From positions 124,001-188,000 of the forward strand of contig NZ_GL538352.1 in assembly GCF_000148995.1 (NCBI RefSeq): a DNA stretch of 64,000 nt, in the 5' to 3' direction. Source of the stretch: Listeria grayi DSM 20601 (lineage in GTDB: Bacteria; Bacillota; Bacilli; Lactobacillales; Listeriaceae). Every line of letters begins with the position of its first letter. Within the stretch, counting starts at the first letter, position 1. The notes under the pieces were generated by a model. It searched no databases and was not told the DNA's origin. It worked only from the letters and a program-made list of their open reading frames with translations. The translations under genes and the position numbers were made by a program. Positions 1 through 8,165 of this stretch are shown piece by piece.

Positions 1-388
1 TGCCTCTGTCAGTCCCATTTGCTTTATATTCATCCGTTAGTACGGCTACAGCCGGTTCTTTATTATAGGTGAAATATACACCGTCGCCGATCACCTTGGC
101 GCTGCTGACGGATTGTAATGTCACAGTCAAAATCAAAAATAAGCCGACTGGAAAAATAACACCCCAGAATAAAATCGCCGCCATTCCTATGACGGAACCT
201 ATACCTATCCCTTTTCTTGCTGTTTTGGGTCGCTCAGAACGATGCGTTAGTGATTTTATCAATAATAAAAAGAAGATGAAAATAGCCGCAGCTGCAATTG
301 CATAAATAAGTGTTAGCATAATATTGTGCCCAATGCTCTCATTATAAGAAAGCGCAAAAGTGATTTTTTGCCATAATGTAAAATCCAT
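1..388 (-). CDS. Membrane protein of unknown function, partial (C-terminus outside window)
   Basis: An open frame runs from an ATG at 388 leftward off the window edge, about 129 codons without a stop. A GGGAGGG ribosome-binding site lies 5-6 bases upstream of the ATG. Two hydrophobic stretches can be read, near residues 23-44 (LTLIYAIAAAAIFIFFLLL) and residues 65-90, separated by a basic loop rich in Arg and Lys. After the second segment the chain becomes polar (KVIGDGVYFTYNKEP). This suggests a two-helix membrane anchor with an outside domain. I do not recognise the family. It is divergent from the nrd operon. Confidence 0.7.
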   Translation of the reverse strand, partial: MDFTLWQKITFALSYNESIGHNIMLTLIYAIAAAAIFIFFLLLIKSLTHRSERPKTARKGIGIGSVIGMAAILFWGVIFPVGLFLILTVTLQSVSSAKVIGDGVYFTYNKEPAVAVLTDEYKANGTDRG

Positions 389-652
389 AAAATCCCTCCC
401 TTCTATTAATTTACCAAATAATCGCTTAAAAATATAGTTCCAAATCGCTTGTGAAAATAAACGATTAGAAATTATTTGATAGTTTTTTAAATCTAAATAT
501 AGGAAGGGAACACGAAAAGGCCACTATAAGTTGTAGGTAATAATCTTCGCTTCTACGTGTTAAAAGTCGCACATTTAAGTGCGAAAATTTTTTTCTAAGG
601 CTTAAAACGTTGTGAATACTACTTTTAAAGAGGATTCTCTATTACTTCACAA

Positions 653-668
653 GCACAACATCTTGATT
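653..668 (+). promoter_or_regulatory. NrdR box 1 (weaker copy)
   Basis: GCACAACATCTTGATT matches the NrdR-box pattern acaCwAtATaTwGtgt at the key C, A, AT, T and G positions. It sits 16 bp upstream of the second box, centre to centre 32 bp, i.e. about three helical turns, the usual NrdR arrangement. The call depends on the neighbouring stronger box. Confidence 0.65.
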
Positions 669-684
669 TCACAATTAAAAAGTT

Positions 685-700
685 ATACTATATATAGTAT
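685..700 (+). promoter_or_regulatory. NrdR box 2 (perfect 16-bp palindrome)
   Basis: ATACTATATATAGTAT is a perfect palindrome and fits the NrdR consensus closely. It overlaps a plausible -10 region (TATACT at 684-689), so a repressor bound here would block transcription of nrdA. NrdR is the ATP/dATP-sensing repressor of ribonucleotide reductase operons; its gene is not in this window. Confidence 0.8.
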
Positions 701-780
701 GGAATAGCGAAAACGCTAGAATATAAATAAAGATTTGTCAAGGGGAAAATGACGATTTTTTATTAAATTTTTATTTCAGG

Positions 781-806
781 GCTGACGACCGCAACCAGTG
801 GTCAGC
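781..806 (+). other. Hairpin in the nrdA 5' leader
   Basis: GCTGAC (781-786) pairs perfectly with GTCAGC (801-806), leaving a 14-nt loop, about 15 bases ahead of the nrdA ribosome-binding site. No U-tract follows, so it is not a terminator; a role in stability or translation is conjecture. Confidence 0.4.
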
Positions 807-841
807 GGCAATCAGAAATGCAAAGGAGATGGGAAGCATAG

Positions 842-3118
842 ATGGCAACGTATATTGTAAAAGACGGTGGTAACAGAAAATTGGAATTCGATCATGCAAG
901 ACTGGATCGTTATTTAAACAAAGTGCATGAGGAATTTCCTAAATTAGAGATTGAGGACTATAAACGTAAAATCTTCAACTTTATTGAGAAGAAAGAAGAT
1001 TATGCAGCAGATGATTTAGTAGATTATCTTATCCGTGAAGCGGAAGCACGTACAGATATCCATATTCCTGAATGGGAACACTTTGCAGCGCGTTTATATT
1101 TAAATAAATTATATAAAAAGGCAAGCAAAAACCGCTTTTATAATGATGACGATAAATATGGTTCTTACATCGGCCTACAAGAAAGCTTAGGAGAACGCGG
1201 AATCTATTCCGGCAACATCCTAAAAAATTATTCCAAAGAAGAACTGATCGAAGCAGGAAAACTGATCGATCCTGAAAAAGATAAATTATTTACTTATAAT
1301 GGTCTTTATCTATTAGCAACGCGTTATTTAGCGACCGACTCCGAACGCAATGTTTACGAATTGCCGCAAGAACGTTGGCTGACGATCGCCTTGTACTTGA
1401 TGCAAAATGAAGGAAAAGAAAAACGAATGGAGCTTGTTAAAGAAGCATATTGGGCGCTTAGCAATCTTTATATGACAGTAGCGACACCAACACTTGCTAA
1501 TGCGGGGAAAGTCGGAGGACAACTTTCTAGCTGCTTTATCGATACTGTAGATGACAGCTTGCAAGGGATCTATGACAGTAATACGGATGTTGCTCGTGTT
1601 TCCAAACATGGTGGCGGTGTGGGCGCTTACCTTGGGTACGTTCGTTCCACTGGTGCAGCGATCCGCGGCGTAAAAGGTGCGAGCGGCGGCGTGATCCCGT
1701 GGATCAAACAACTTAACAATACGGCTGTTAGTGTAGATCAGCTTGGTCAACGGAAAGGCGCGATCTCTGTTTATTTGGATGTTTTCCATAAAGACATCGA
1801 AGCTTTCTTAGATCTTCGTTTGAACAACGGGGACCAACGTCTGCGTGCACATGATGTATTTACTGCTGTATGTATCCCGGACGTATTCATGGAAGCCGTA
1901 GAACGCCGTGGCGAATGGTATCTATTCGATCCACATGAAGTACACGATAAAAAAGGCTGGTATCTGCAAGACTTTTACGATGAGAAAAAAGGCGAAGGTA
2001 CTTTCCGTGAAAAATATGACGAATTAGTTGCCGACGAAACGATCAGCAAAAAGATCGTCAAAGCGATCGATATCGCAAAACGCATCATGCTTAGCCAACT
2101 GGAAACAGGTAATCCATTCATGTTCTACCGCGATGAGGTCAACCGCATGAATCCGAATAAGCATGAAGGACGCATCTATTCCAGTAACCTATGTACGGAA
2201 ATCATGCAAAACATGAGTGCAACACGTGTTATCCACGAGATCATTTCCGGCGATCAAATCGTCATCACGAAAAAAGCAGGCGATTTTGTCGTATGTAATC
2301 TTTCTTCTATTAACTTAGGACGTGCGGTATTAGCTGAGGATGAAAGCACACTTAGTCGTTTGATCGATGTAGAAGTAAGAATGCTCGACAACGTTATCGA
2401 CTTGAATGAACTTCCTGTTCCACAAGCCACGATCACAAATAAAAAATATCGTTCGATTGGTCTTGGCACATTCGGCTGGCATCATCTACTTGCCCTGAAA
2501 AACATTGCTTGGGATTCAGAAGAAGCAGAAAAATATGCAGACGAATTATATGAAAAAATCAACTATCTTGCGATTCAAGCAAGTAATAAATTAGCACAAG
2601 AAAAAGGTGCTTATAAAGTGTTCAAAGGCAGCGACTGGGAAACAGGAGAATACTTTGAACGCCGCGACTACAGCACAGAAGCTTGGAAAGAATTGGCAGA
2701 CAAAGTTGCAGCATCCGGTATGCGTAATGCTTACTTGATGGCAGTTGCACCAAATATGAGTACGGCACAGATCGCGGGTTCAACGGCTTCGATCGATCCG
2801 ATCTATAACGCTTTTTACTATGAAGAGAAAAAAGACTATCGCCGTCCAGTTATTGCGCCAGATTTATCTTTGAATACCTATCCGTACTATGAAAAAGGTG
2901 CTTATAAAGTCGATCAGTTTGCAAGTGTTCGTCAAAATGCGCGCCGTCAACGTCACGTTGACCAATCTTTGAGCTTTAACTTGTACGTGCCAAGTGGTAT
3001 CAAAGCAAGCAAACTTCTTGAACTGCACATGACAGCATGGCGCGAAGGCCTTAAAACAACTTACTATGTCCGTTCCAATGATATTGACGTAGAAGAATGT
3101 GAATGGTGTTCTAGCTGA
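842..3118 (+). CDS. nrdA: Ribonucleoside-diphosphate reductase alpha subunit (class I, with ATP-cone)
   Basis: Reduces ribonucleoside diphosphates to deoxyribonucleotides together with the NrdB radical subunit. Residues 1-95 form an ATP-cone allosteric domain. Catalytic residues can be placed: redox Cys231 and Cys485, the Asn449-Cys451-Glu453 triad (SNLCTEI), the radical-relay Tyr741-Tyr742, and the C-terminal redox pair Cys753/Cys756 (CEWC). The start ATG has an AAAGGAGA site 13 bases upstream. The ATP-cone distinguishes it from most NrdE proteins and gives dATP feedback in addition to NrdR control. It is first in an operon with nrdB, a flavodoxin and a thioredoxin. Length 758 aa is normal for the family. 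Confidence 0.97.
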   Translation: MATYIVKDGGNRKLEFDHARLDRYLNKVHEEFPKLEIEDYKRKIFNFIEKKEDYAADDLVDYLIREAEARTDIHIPEWEHFAARLYLNKLYKKASKNRFYNDDDKYGSYIGLQESLGERGIYSGNILKNYSKEELIEAGKLIDPEKDKLFTYNGLYLLATRYLATDSERNVYELPQERWLTIALYLMQNEGKEKRMELVKEAYWALSNLYMTVATPTLANAGKVGGQLSSCFIDTVDDSLQGIYDSNTDVARVSKHGGGVGAYLGYVRSTGAAIRGVKGASGGVIPWIKQLNNTAVSVDQLGQRKGAISVYLDVFHKDIEAFLDLRLNNGDQRLRAHDVFTAVCIPDVFMEAVERRGEWYLFDPHEVHDKKGWYLQDFYDEKKGEGTFREKYDELVADETISKKIVKAIDIAKRIMLSQLETGNPFMFYRDEVNRMNPNKHEGRIYSSNLCTEIMQNMSATRVIHEIISGDQIVITKKAGDFVVCNLSSINLGRAVLAEDESTLSRLIDVEVRMLDNVIDLNELPVPQATITNKKYRSIGLGTFGWHHLLALKNIAWDSEEAEKYADELYEKINYLAIQASNKLAQEKGAYKVFKGSDWETGEYFERRDYSTEAWKELADKVAASGMRNAYLMAVAPNMSTAQIAGSTASIDPIYNAFYYEEKKDYRRPVIAPDLSLNTYPYYEKGAYKVDQFASVRQNARRQRHVDQSLSFNLYVPSGIKASKLLELHMTAWREGLKTTYYVRSNDIDVEECEWCSS

Positions 3119-3147
3119 TCCGCTGCAATCACAAATAAACATCAAGC

Positions 3148-3175
3148 GAACTGCTGCAAGAGATTGTAGCAGTTC
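3148..3175 (+). other. Intercistronic hairpin between nrdA and nrdB
   Basis: GAACTGCTGC pairs with GTAGCAGTTC (one G-U pair) over an 8-nt loop in the 90-bp gap. There is no run of T after it, so it is more likely an RNA-processing or stabilising hairpin than a terminator. It could adjust the ratio of alpha to beta subunit. Confidence 0.45.
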
Positions 3176-3208
3176 CCTTACATATTTAAAGAAGGAGGTT
3201 GTGCCCAA

Positions 3209-4258
3209 ATGGCTGACCAAAAGGAAGAACTACACCGTATCAAGATTTTAGAACCGCTTAACCCAAATCGTTCCACAGCAATCATCAATGGCGTAACAAG
3301 CGGCATTTTGAATTGGAACGATATTCCATATCCAAGTTTCTATCGTGCGTATAAAGAACTTTCTACCAATTACTGGATTCCAGATGAAGTAGATATGAAG
3401 GGCGATGCGAAACAATATCCGGAGTTATCGGAAGAAGAACGCTATGCGTATGATGCGATCATTGGTTTACTTGCGACACTTGATTCCCCGCAAACGCGTT
3501 TTATCTATAATGTTGCGGAATATGTGACGGATCCGGCGGTACATGCGAATGCAGCGATCATCGCGCAACAAGAAGTGATCCACAATGAAAGCTATTCTTA
3601 TGTTTTAGCTTCGATCACCAACTTGCAAAATCAAAATCGGATCTTTGAATTGGCGCGGACTCATCCAACGATCATCAAACGAAATCAGCCGATCATGGAC
3701 GCCTATGATGACTTTTTAGAACATAAAACTGGCGAAACGTTAGTTAAATCATTGATCCAGTCTTCTATTTTGGAAGGAATCAACTTCTACAGCGGTTTTG
3801 CTTATTTCTATAACTTAGTTCGCCAAAATAAAATGACGGGAACAGGTAAAATCATCAGCTTTATCAACCGTGATGAATTGGCGCATTCGAAATTCATTTC
3901 TGAAGTGATCCGGGCGATCTTAGGCGAAAACCCTGAACTGCAAACAGATGAATTAGTGGCTTATACACATGATGCTTTCAGACACGCGGTCGAATTGGAA
4001 ACGATCTGGTCGGAAGAAGTAATGGAAGGTATCGAGGGTATCGATGTAGAAGAAATGGTCGATTACGTCAAATATCGTGCCAATAAGATGCTTGGCATGC
4101 TGGGAATCCCAGAATTATATCCAGGGCATAGCGAAAACACCATGACTTGGATCAAAGCTTATGCAGATAACTTTACCGAAACAAAAACTGATTTCTTTGA
4201 AATGCGCAATTCAAGTTATAAAAAGACAAACATGGATAATGGATTTGACGATCTATGA
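3209..4258 (+). CDS. nrdB: Ribonucleoside-diphosphate reductase beta subunit (R2)
   Basis: Carries the di-metal centre and radical for NrdA. All six class I metal ligands are visible: Asp92, Glu122, His125, Glu189, Glu223 and His226, and the radical Tyr129 is kept four residues after the first His (EVIHNESY). So it looks like a canonical tyrosyl-radical R2 rather than a metal-free or Phe-substituted variant. GAAGGAGG precedes the ATG by 10 bases. The stop overlaps the next gene's ATG by four bases, indicating translational coupling to the flavodoxin. 349 aa, normal length. Confidence 0.96.
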   Translation: MADQKEELHRIKILEPLNPNRSTAIINGVTSGILNWNDIPYPSFYRAYKELSTNYWIPDEVDMKGDAKQYPELSEEERYAYDAIIGLLATLDSPQTRFIYNVAEYVTDPAVHANAAIIAQQEVIHNESYSYVLASITNLQNQNRIFELARTHPTIIKRNQPIMDAYDDFLEHKTGETLVKSLIQSSILEGINFYSGFAYFYNLVRQNKMTGTGKIISFINRDELAHSKFISEVIRAILGENPELQTDELVAYTHDAFRHAVELETIWSEEVMEGIEGIDVEEMVDYVKYRANKMLGMLGIPELYPGHSENTMTWIKAYADNFTETKTDFFEMRNSSYKKTNMDNGFDDL

Positions 4259-4689
4259 GAATATTGTTAGCGTATGATTCTTTGAGTGGGAATACAAAAA
4301 TGGTAGCCGATCGGGTCAAAGAAGCGTTAGCAAAGCAACATGAAGTGACCGCATTTCGTGTTTCACCGGGGCAGGTATATCCGCTCCAGGAAACGTATGA
4401 TCTCTATGTATTGGGGGCATGGACGGTCGATTATGGCAGGACGCCAGCTGACATGAAGGATTTCATCGCCGAGCTAGGCACGAAGCCGGAGCATGTTGCT
4501 ATTTTTGGAACAGGCGAAACCCAATGGGGAATGGATTATTATTGCGGAGCTGTGGATCGGTTGGCGAAATATTTTAACAGCCAATATCCAACGCTGAAAA
4601 TTGAGCAGATGCCACACACAGCCGAGGATGAGGCAACGATCCAAGCATGGGTGGATGATATTTTAAGATTAAGGGGTGCAAGCAAATGA
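4255..4689 (+). CDS. Flavodoxin in the nrd operon
   Basis: Short flavodoxin-fold protein (144 aa). The FMN phosphate loop is SLSGNTKM near residues 9-16, and an aromatic isoalloxazine loop GAWTVDYG follows near 54-61. It overlaps nrdB by ATGA and the downstream thioredoxin by ATGA, so all three are translated as a unit. The location suggests it supplies electrons for NrdB cofactor assembly or turnover, like NrdI in class Ib systems, but it reads as a true flavodoxin and not as NrdI. That functional role is inference from context. Confidence 0.88.
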   Translation: MRILLAYDSLSGNTKMVADRVKEALAKQHEVTAFRVSPGQVYPLQETYDLYVLGAWTVDYGRTPADMKDFIAELGTKPEHVAIFGTGETQWGMDYYCGAVDRLAKYFNSQYPTLKIEQMPHTAEDEATIQAWVDDILRLRGASK

Positions 4690-5012
4690 CAAGTATTGAA
4701 ATCAAATCATTAGAAGAATTTGAAACACATATGAATAGTGAAGAACTTGTATATGTAGATTTTTGGAAAGACGATTGCCCAAATTGCAAAATGTTGGACT
4801 TGTCTTTCAATGAATTCAAAAATTCAAGTATGGCTGAGAAAGTCAAAGTATTGAAAGTGAAATTAGAAGAAGTCGGTGAAAACTTTTTCTTTGATCAAGA
4901 TGTTCGTCAAACACCGACACTTGTATTATACAGAGGCGGAAAAGAAGTAACTCGTTTGAACGGTTTTATTCCGCCAACTAAAATCGAAGAAGCATTAGAG
5001 CAAAACGCTTAA
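4686..5012 (+). CDS. Thioredoxin-like protein with CPNC active site
   Basis: 108-aa thioredoxin-fold protein with the redox motif Cys31-Pro-Asn-Cys34 (WKDDCPNCK) and the cis-Pro loop in QTPTLVLY. The usual thioredoxin motif is CGPC; CPNC is shared by specialised thioredoxin-like reductants. It is last in the nrd operon and overlaps the flavodoxin stop by four bases. Most likely it re-reduces the C-terminal cysteine pair of NrdA. Followed by a terminator. Confidence 0.9.
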   Translation: MTSIEIKSLEEFETHMNSEELVYVDFWKDDCPNCKMLDLSFNEFKNSSMAEKVKVLKVKLEEVGENFFFDQDVRQTPTLVLYRGGKEVTRLNGFIPPTKIEEALEQNA

Positions 5013-5017
5013 AATAA

Positions 5018-5060
5018 AAAACCGCTTGGTAGACATGATGCTCCCAAGTGGTTTCTTTTT
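5018..5060. terminator. Bidirectional terminator after the nrd operon
   Basis: AAACCGCTTGG pairs with CCAAGTGGTTT and is followed by TTTTTT on the plus strand; A-runs on the other side let it serve the minus-strand gene ending at 5060 as well. Confidence 0.85.
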
Positions 5061-5233
5061 TAGTAATAGCTTCTTCTACGTCTTTTTTTAGAACGAATAG
5101 CAAACAGGATTCCAAAGATAAATATAATAATGGAAACGATGCAAACGATAAATCCGCTGATCCCGGTAATGCTGAAGGAAACAAAGAAAGCAATGATCCC
5201 AATCAGGCCGAGGATCCAACCAAATAATTTCAT
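5060..5233 (-). CDS. Small two-helix membrane protein
   Basis: 57 aa. The start is taken at the ATG at 5233 because AAAGGAG lies 8 bases upstream; an upstream extension to 5302 lacks a ribosome site. Two hydrophobic helices (LFGWILGLIGIIAFFVSF and ISGFIVCIVSIIIFIFGILFAI) are followed by a strongly basic tail KKRRRRS, so the C-terminus should be cytoplasmic. No family recognised. Confidence 0.7.
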   Translation of the reverse strand: MKLFGWILGLIGIIAFFVSFSITGISGFIVCIVSIIIFIFGILFAIRSKKRRRRSYY

Positions 5234-5384
5234 ATGATAGCTCCTTTCCACTAAGCTCCTCTCTATTATAAAGCAAATCCGGAAAAATATTAAGGATTTC
5301 AAGCAGAAAAAAAGAGAAAAAACAAGGCTTTTTTGTGAATCCTTTGTTTGTTATAGTGGAAAGTGGAAAAGGGAGGCAATGATA

Positions 5385-5702
5385 GTGAATTTTGAAGAAT
5401 ATCAAATGTTAGCAAGTCGAACAGCTCAAATCCATGAGCAGGCCCTTACGAATTATGGATTAGGAATCAGTGGCGAAGCAGGGGAAGTAGCCGAATTGAT
5501 CAAAAAGTATGCTTTTCATGGCCACACATTAGACAAAGCAAATTTAACCAAAGAATTAGGCGATGTATTGTGGTATATCTCACAGATCGCGAAGTGGGCG
5601 GATATCCCGATGGAGCAAGTCGCAAGCGAAAATATCGAAAAGCTAAAGCGTCGTTACCCGAATGGGTTTGTGCAAGATAGAAGTAAATTAAAAATCGATT
5701 GA
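5385..5702 (+). CDS. MazG-like nucleotide pyrophosphohydrolase
   Basis: All-alpha NTP pyrophosphohydrolase of the MazG/dUTPase-like superfamily, about 105 aa. The metal-binding pattern E-x-x-E then E-x-x-D is visible as GEAGEVAELIKK and KELGDVLWYI. Such enzymes cleave NTPs or modified nucleotides to monophosphates. I prefer the GTG at 5385 because the GGGAGG site is 8 bases away; the ATG at 5379 is only 2 bases from it. A strong terminator follows. Confidence 0.85.
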   Translation: MNFEEYQMLASRTAQIHEQALTNYGLGISGEAGEVAELIKKYAFHGHTLDKANLTKELGDVLWYISQIAKWADIPMEQVASENIEKLKRRYPNGFVQDRSKLKID

Positions 5703-5716
5703 TCTGATCACAAGAA

Positions 5717-5764
5717 AACCGTGTGCCTTCGTTCTGAAAAGAACAAGGGCACACGGCTTTTTTA
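5717..5764 (+). terminator. Terminator after the MazG-like gene
   Basis: CCGTGTGCC pairs with GGGCACACGG, followed by a T-run; the loop itself holds a small GTTC/GAAC hairpin. Confidence 0.85.
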
Positions 5765-5959
5765 TTCATGGTGTTCCAAGATTTTGCGACCATGAAGCGG
5801 CTGCGTTTTTCGGTTATTAGCCTTATAATGCTTCTCAAATGCTTTGATTTGAGCACTAGAAATAGAAACAGGATGTTGCATCACATACCACTCTACATTT
5901 TCAGATAATGGCAAGAGTGTTTTACGTGATAATTTAGGTAGCCAAATTGTCAGGAGCAA
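5762..5959 (-). pseudogene. Possible gene remnant, minus strand
   Basis: A 65-codon frame with protein-like composition (TIWLPKLSRKTLLPLSENVEW at its start, split across the line), ending LHGRKILEHHE. The frame is open a little upstream to 5980, but there is no ATG and no ribosome-binding site at the TTG at 5959. It looks like the tail of a longer protein whose front is gone. It overlaps the frame of the adjacent plus-strand remnant. I cannot name the family. Confidence 0.3.
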
Positions 5960-5969
5960 AAATGGAGAT

Positions 5970-6194
5970 GTGATTATCGCTCAGTCCCAAAAAGGGAAAA
6001 TGTTGGATATCGCTAGTGAGTCTGGTTTGATAAAGTTGACGCTAAATCCTGTGTATCAACAAGCGAGATTAAAGATCCATGCGCCACATGGCCATATTGC
6101 TTCGGATCTTTTATGGTCAAAAAATGCAAAGCAACCTGTCATAAATTTACGAACAAAGGATGGGGAAATAAAAGTTTTAGAAAAAAATAAGTAA
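5970..6194 (+). pseudogene. Possible DUF4097-like C-terminal fragment
   Basis: 74 codons from a GTG, with beta-repeat-like phrases (SKNGDVIIAQSQKG just upstream and within, then LRTKDGEIKVLEKNK) that recall the repeated strands of DUF4097/LiaG-type proteins. The same frame stays open for at least 30 codons upstream with similar composition but without a credible start. No good ribosome site fits the GTG. A strong terminator follows the stop. A degraded gene is my best guess; a short real gene starting at the ATG at 6000 is possible. Confidence 0.35.
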
Positions 6195-6236
6195 AATCAA
6201 AAACAGCGATGACATTCATCGCTGTTTTTGATTTTT
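6193..6236. terminator. Long bidirectional terminator
   Basis: AAAATCAAAAACAGCGATGA pairs with its exact complement across a 3-nt loop and ends in TTTTTT. It sits between converging reading frames. Confidence 0.85.
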
Positions 6237-6914
6237 TGGTTCATGGATTTTTTGAAGTAAGGGGGTAAAGGTAGAAAAACTATAAAATAAGATATATTGA
6301 AGGACGCTCAGACAAATGACAAAAGCAATAAAGTTAGGAGAAACAACGAAAATCAAATCTAAGAAAGACTCTAGCGGTCTTGTTAGTAAATGAATGGTGT
6401 GGAGTCTCAAGAAGCGACCAATATAAATCCCATAACTTGAAAGCAGTGTCAGTAAGATCAGTACGATCTGATACTTAAATACGCGTTGCCATTCCAATCG
6501 ACGCATAAATTCTTTGATCATTAAAGATAGGGAGGTAAATCCGACAAACAGACCGTAAAAGATCCCGATGACGAGAAAAGTGAAATTTTTCCAAATATAC
6601 ATATCCGGAGAAAGATTCCCTTCAGCTGTGTAAGCACCTAAACGTTGCAGGTGAAAAATATCTGTCAGGATATAAGGCGCATTTGGATAGAAAACCAGCC
6701 AAATGATAGCTAATGGCCAGAAAAGCCAAGCAGCTCTTTTTTTCGCAGTTAAAAACACAGCGATCTCAAATGGGATATATGCAAGTGTCAAATTCAAAAA
6801 GACGAAGAAAAATGTATCTGCAAAGTAGTAAATAATAACAAAATAAGTAATTAAAAATAGGCGGCATGCCCACATGAATTTTGATAACACGATTTTCACC
6901 TCAACTTTAGTCAT
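6216..6914 (-). CDS. DUF1361 integral membrane protein
   Basis: 232 aa with about six to seven hydrophobic helices. The family signature is visible: NLTLAYIPFEIAVFL near residue 41, then WLVFYPNAPYILTDIFHL near residues 73-90. The biochemical role of DUF1361 proteins is not established. It starts at an ATG at 6914 whose upstream GAGG is modest. It stands alone on the minus strand and converges on the preceding plus-strand frame. Confidence 0.85.
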   Translation of the reverse strand: MTKVEVKIVLSKFMWACRLFLITYFVIIYYFADTFFFVFLNLTLAYIPFEIAVFLTAKKRAAWLFWPLAIIWLVFYPNAPYILTDIFHLQRLGAYTAEGNLSPDMYIWKNFTFLVIGIFYGLFVGFTSLSLMIKEFMRRLEWQRVFKYQIVLILLTLLSSYGIYIGRFLRLHTIHLLTRPLESFLDLIFVVSPNFIAFVICLSVLQYILFYSFSTFTPLLQKIHEPKNQKQR

Positions 6915-7039
6915 TGTACCATAAAATAAGGATCTCGATGTATTACTGTTCGATTAAATTTGCAGAAAAAGGCTCGCTTTTTGGAAAGGAAATAGGTACA
7001 ATATAAAAGTAAAAATTGAATAAAGAAAGGGTATGACGT

Positions 7040-8056
7040 ATGAAAGCTTATTTTATCGACCGTTCGTACAAAGCGTCAATGGGAATTGCAAATGCAGTTC
7101 TGGTAACGCTAGGAATGGGACTGTTGCTGCAGACTATTGGTCAGCTCGCTGGTTTCGATTTCCTTGTGAAGATTGGAGCGATCGGCAAAACCATGTTGAT
7201 ACCAGGACTTGGGATCGGAATCGCAATGTGCTTGCGCGCCAATACATTAGTTGCCATCAGTGCAGGTGCTGCGGCGATTATTGGTGGAGGAGCATACACG
7301 ATTTCAGATGCAGGAATTTACACGATCGGCGGCGGCGAACCTGTTGGCGCGATATTGGCAGCAGTAATCGCCATTTGGATCGGCAAGCGTGTCAGTGGGA
7401 AAACCAACTTTGATATGATCTTGATTCCAGCAGCTTCACTTTTAACAGGTGGCATCAGTGGTTTATTGTTTGCGAAAATCATGACACCGATCTTGACGAC
7501 GATCAGCGGTCAGATCACCTCTATGGTAGCAGGTTCACCACTTATTTCATCTATGGTCATTTCATTAGTATTTGCATTATTGATCCTTAGCCCAGCTTCA
7601 TCAGCGGCATTAGCGATCGCTTTACAACTGGATCCGACAGCGAGCGCTGCAGCATTGATCGGCTGTTCAGCACAATATGTTGCTTTTGCTATCTTGGGAT
7701 TTCGAGACAATAATTGGGGGGCGTTTTTCGGGCAATTGATCTGTACGCCAAAGCTACAGACACCAAACATTATCCGTAAGCCAAGTGTTATGTTGGTCCC
7801 ACTATTAACAGCTGTGATATCTGGACCGATCGGCGTGCTTATATTCCACATCCAAACATCCAATGAAGTTGCCGGTTTAGGGCTGTGTGCCTTTGTTGCT
7901 CCGCTATATGTAGCCGCGCATTCCAGTTTCAGCACTTTTGCTGCTTTTATTTTTGTTTCGGTTGTCTTGCCATGTGTAATTACACTTCTTGTCAAACCGT
8001 TTGTGGTAAAAGGAAAATTATTAAAGCCAGGAGATTTGCGAATTGAATTAGAATAA
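7040..8056 (+). CDS. PTS EIIC-like membrane permease (EIIC_2 family)
   Basis: 338 aa, rich in Gly/Ala/Ile with about nine to ten membrane segments. It resembles the compact EIIC_2 type of phosphotransferase permease, a stand-alone EIIC without attached EIIA or EIIB. The motif SPASSAALAIALQLDPTAS and the segment FAILGFRDNNWGAF are typical. GAAAGGG lies 9 bases before the ATG. The substrate is unknown. The next gene, a GntR-like regulator, follows at 110 bp and may control it. Confidence 0.85.
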   Translation: MKAYFIDRSYKASMGIANAVLVTLGMGLLLQTIGQLAGFDFLVKIGAIGKTMLIPGLGIGIAMCLRANTLVAISAGAAAIIGGGAYTISDAGIYTIGGGEPVGAILAAVIAIWIGKRVSGKTNFDMILIPAASLLTGGISGLLFAKIMTPILTTISGQITSMVAGSPLISSMVISLVFALLILSPASSAALAIALQLDPTASAAALIGCSAQYVAFAILGFRDNNWGAFFGQLICTPKLQTPNIIRKPSVMLVPLLTAVISGPIGVLIFHIQTSNEVAGLGLCAFVAPLYVAAHSSFSTFAAFIFVSVVLPCVITLLVKPFVVKGKLLKPGDLRIELE

Positions 8057-8165
8057 ATGTAACATTTTAGACAAATTTGCATTCTGAACTTGAACAAAAC
8101 TATAAAGTAAAAAAGATATTCTATGTGATAATACAGACAAATCCTTCATAAGATTAGAGGCTGTC

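Noticed and set aside
4255-4689. NrdI
   Set aside because: The phosphate loop SLSGNTKM and length are those of a standard short flavodoxin; NrdI-specific loops are not seen.
7033-7413. 126-codon frame overlapping the EIIC-like gene
   Set aside because: Trp/Cys/Arg-rich translation typical of an out-of-frame shadow of a membrane-protein gene.
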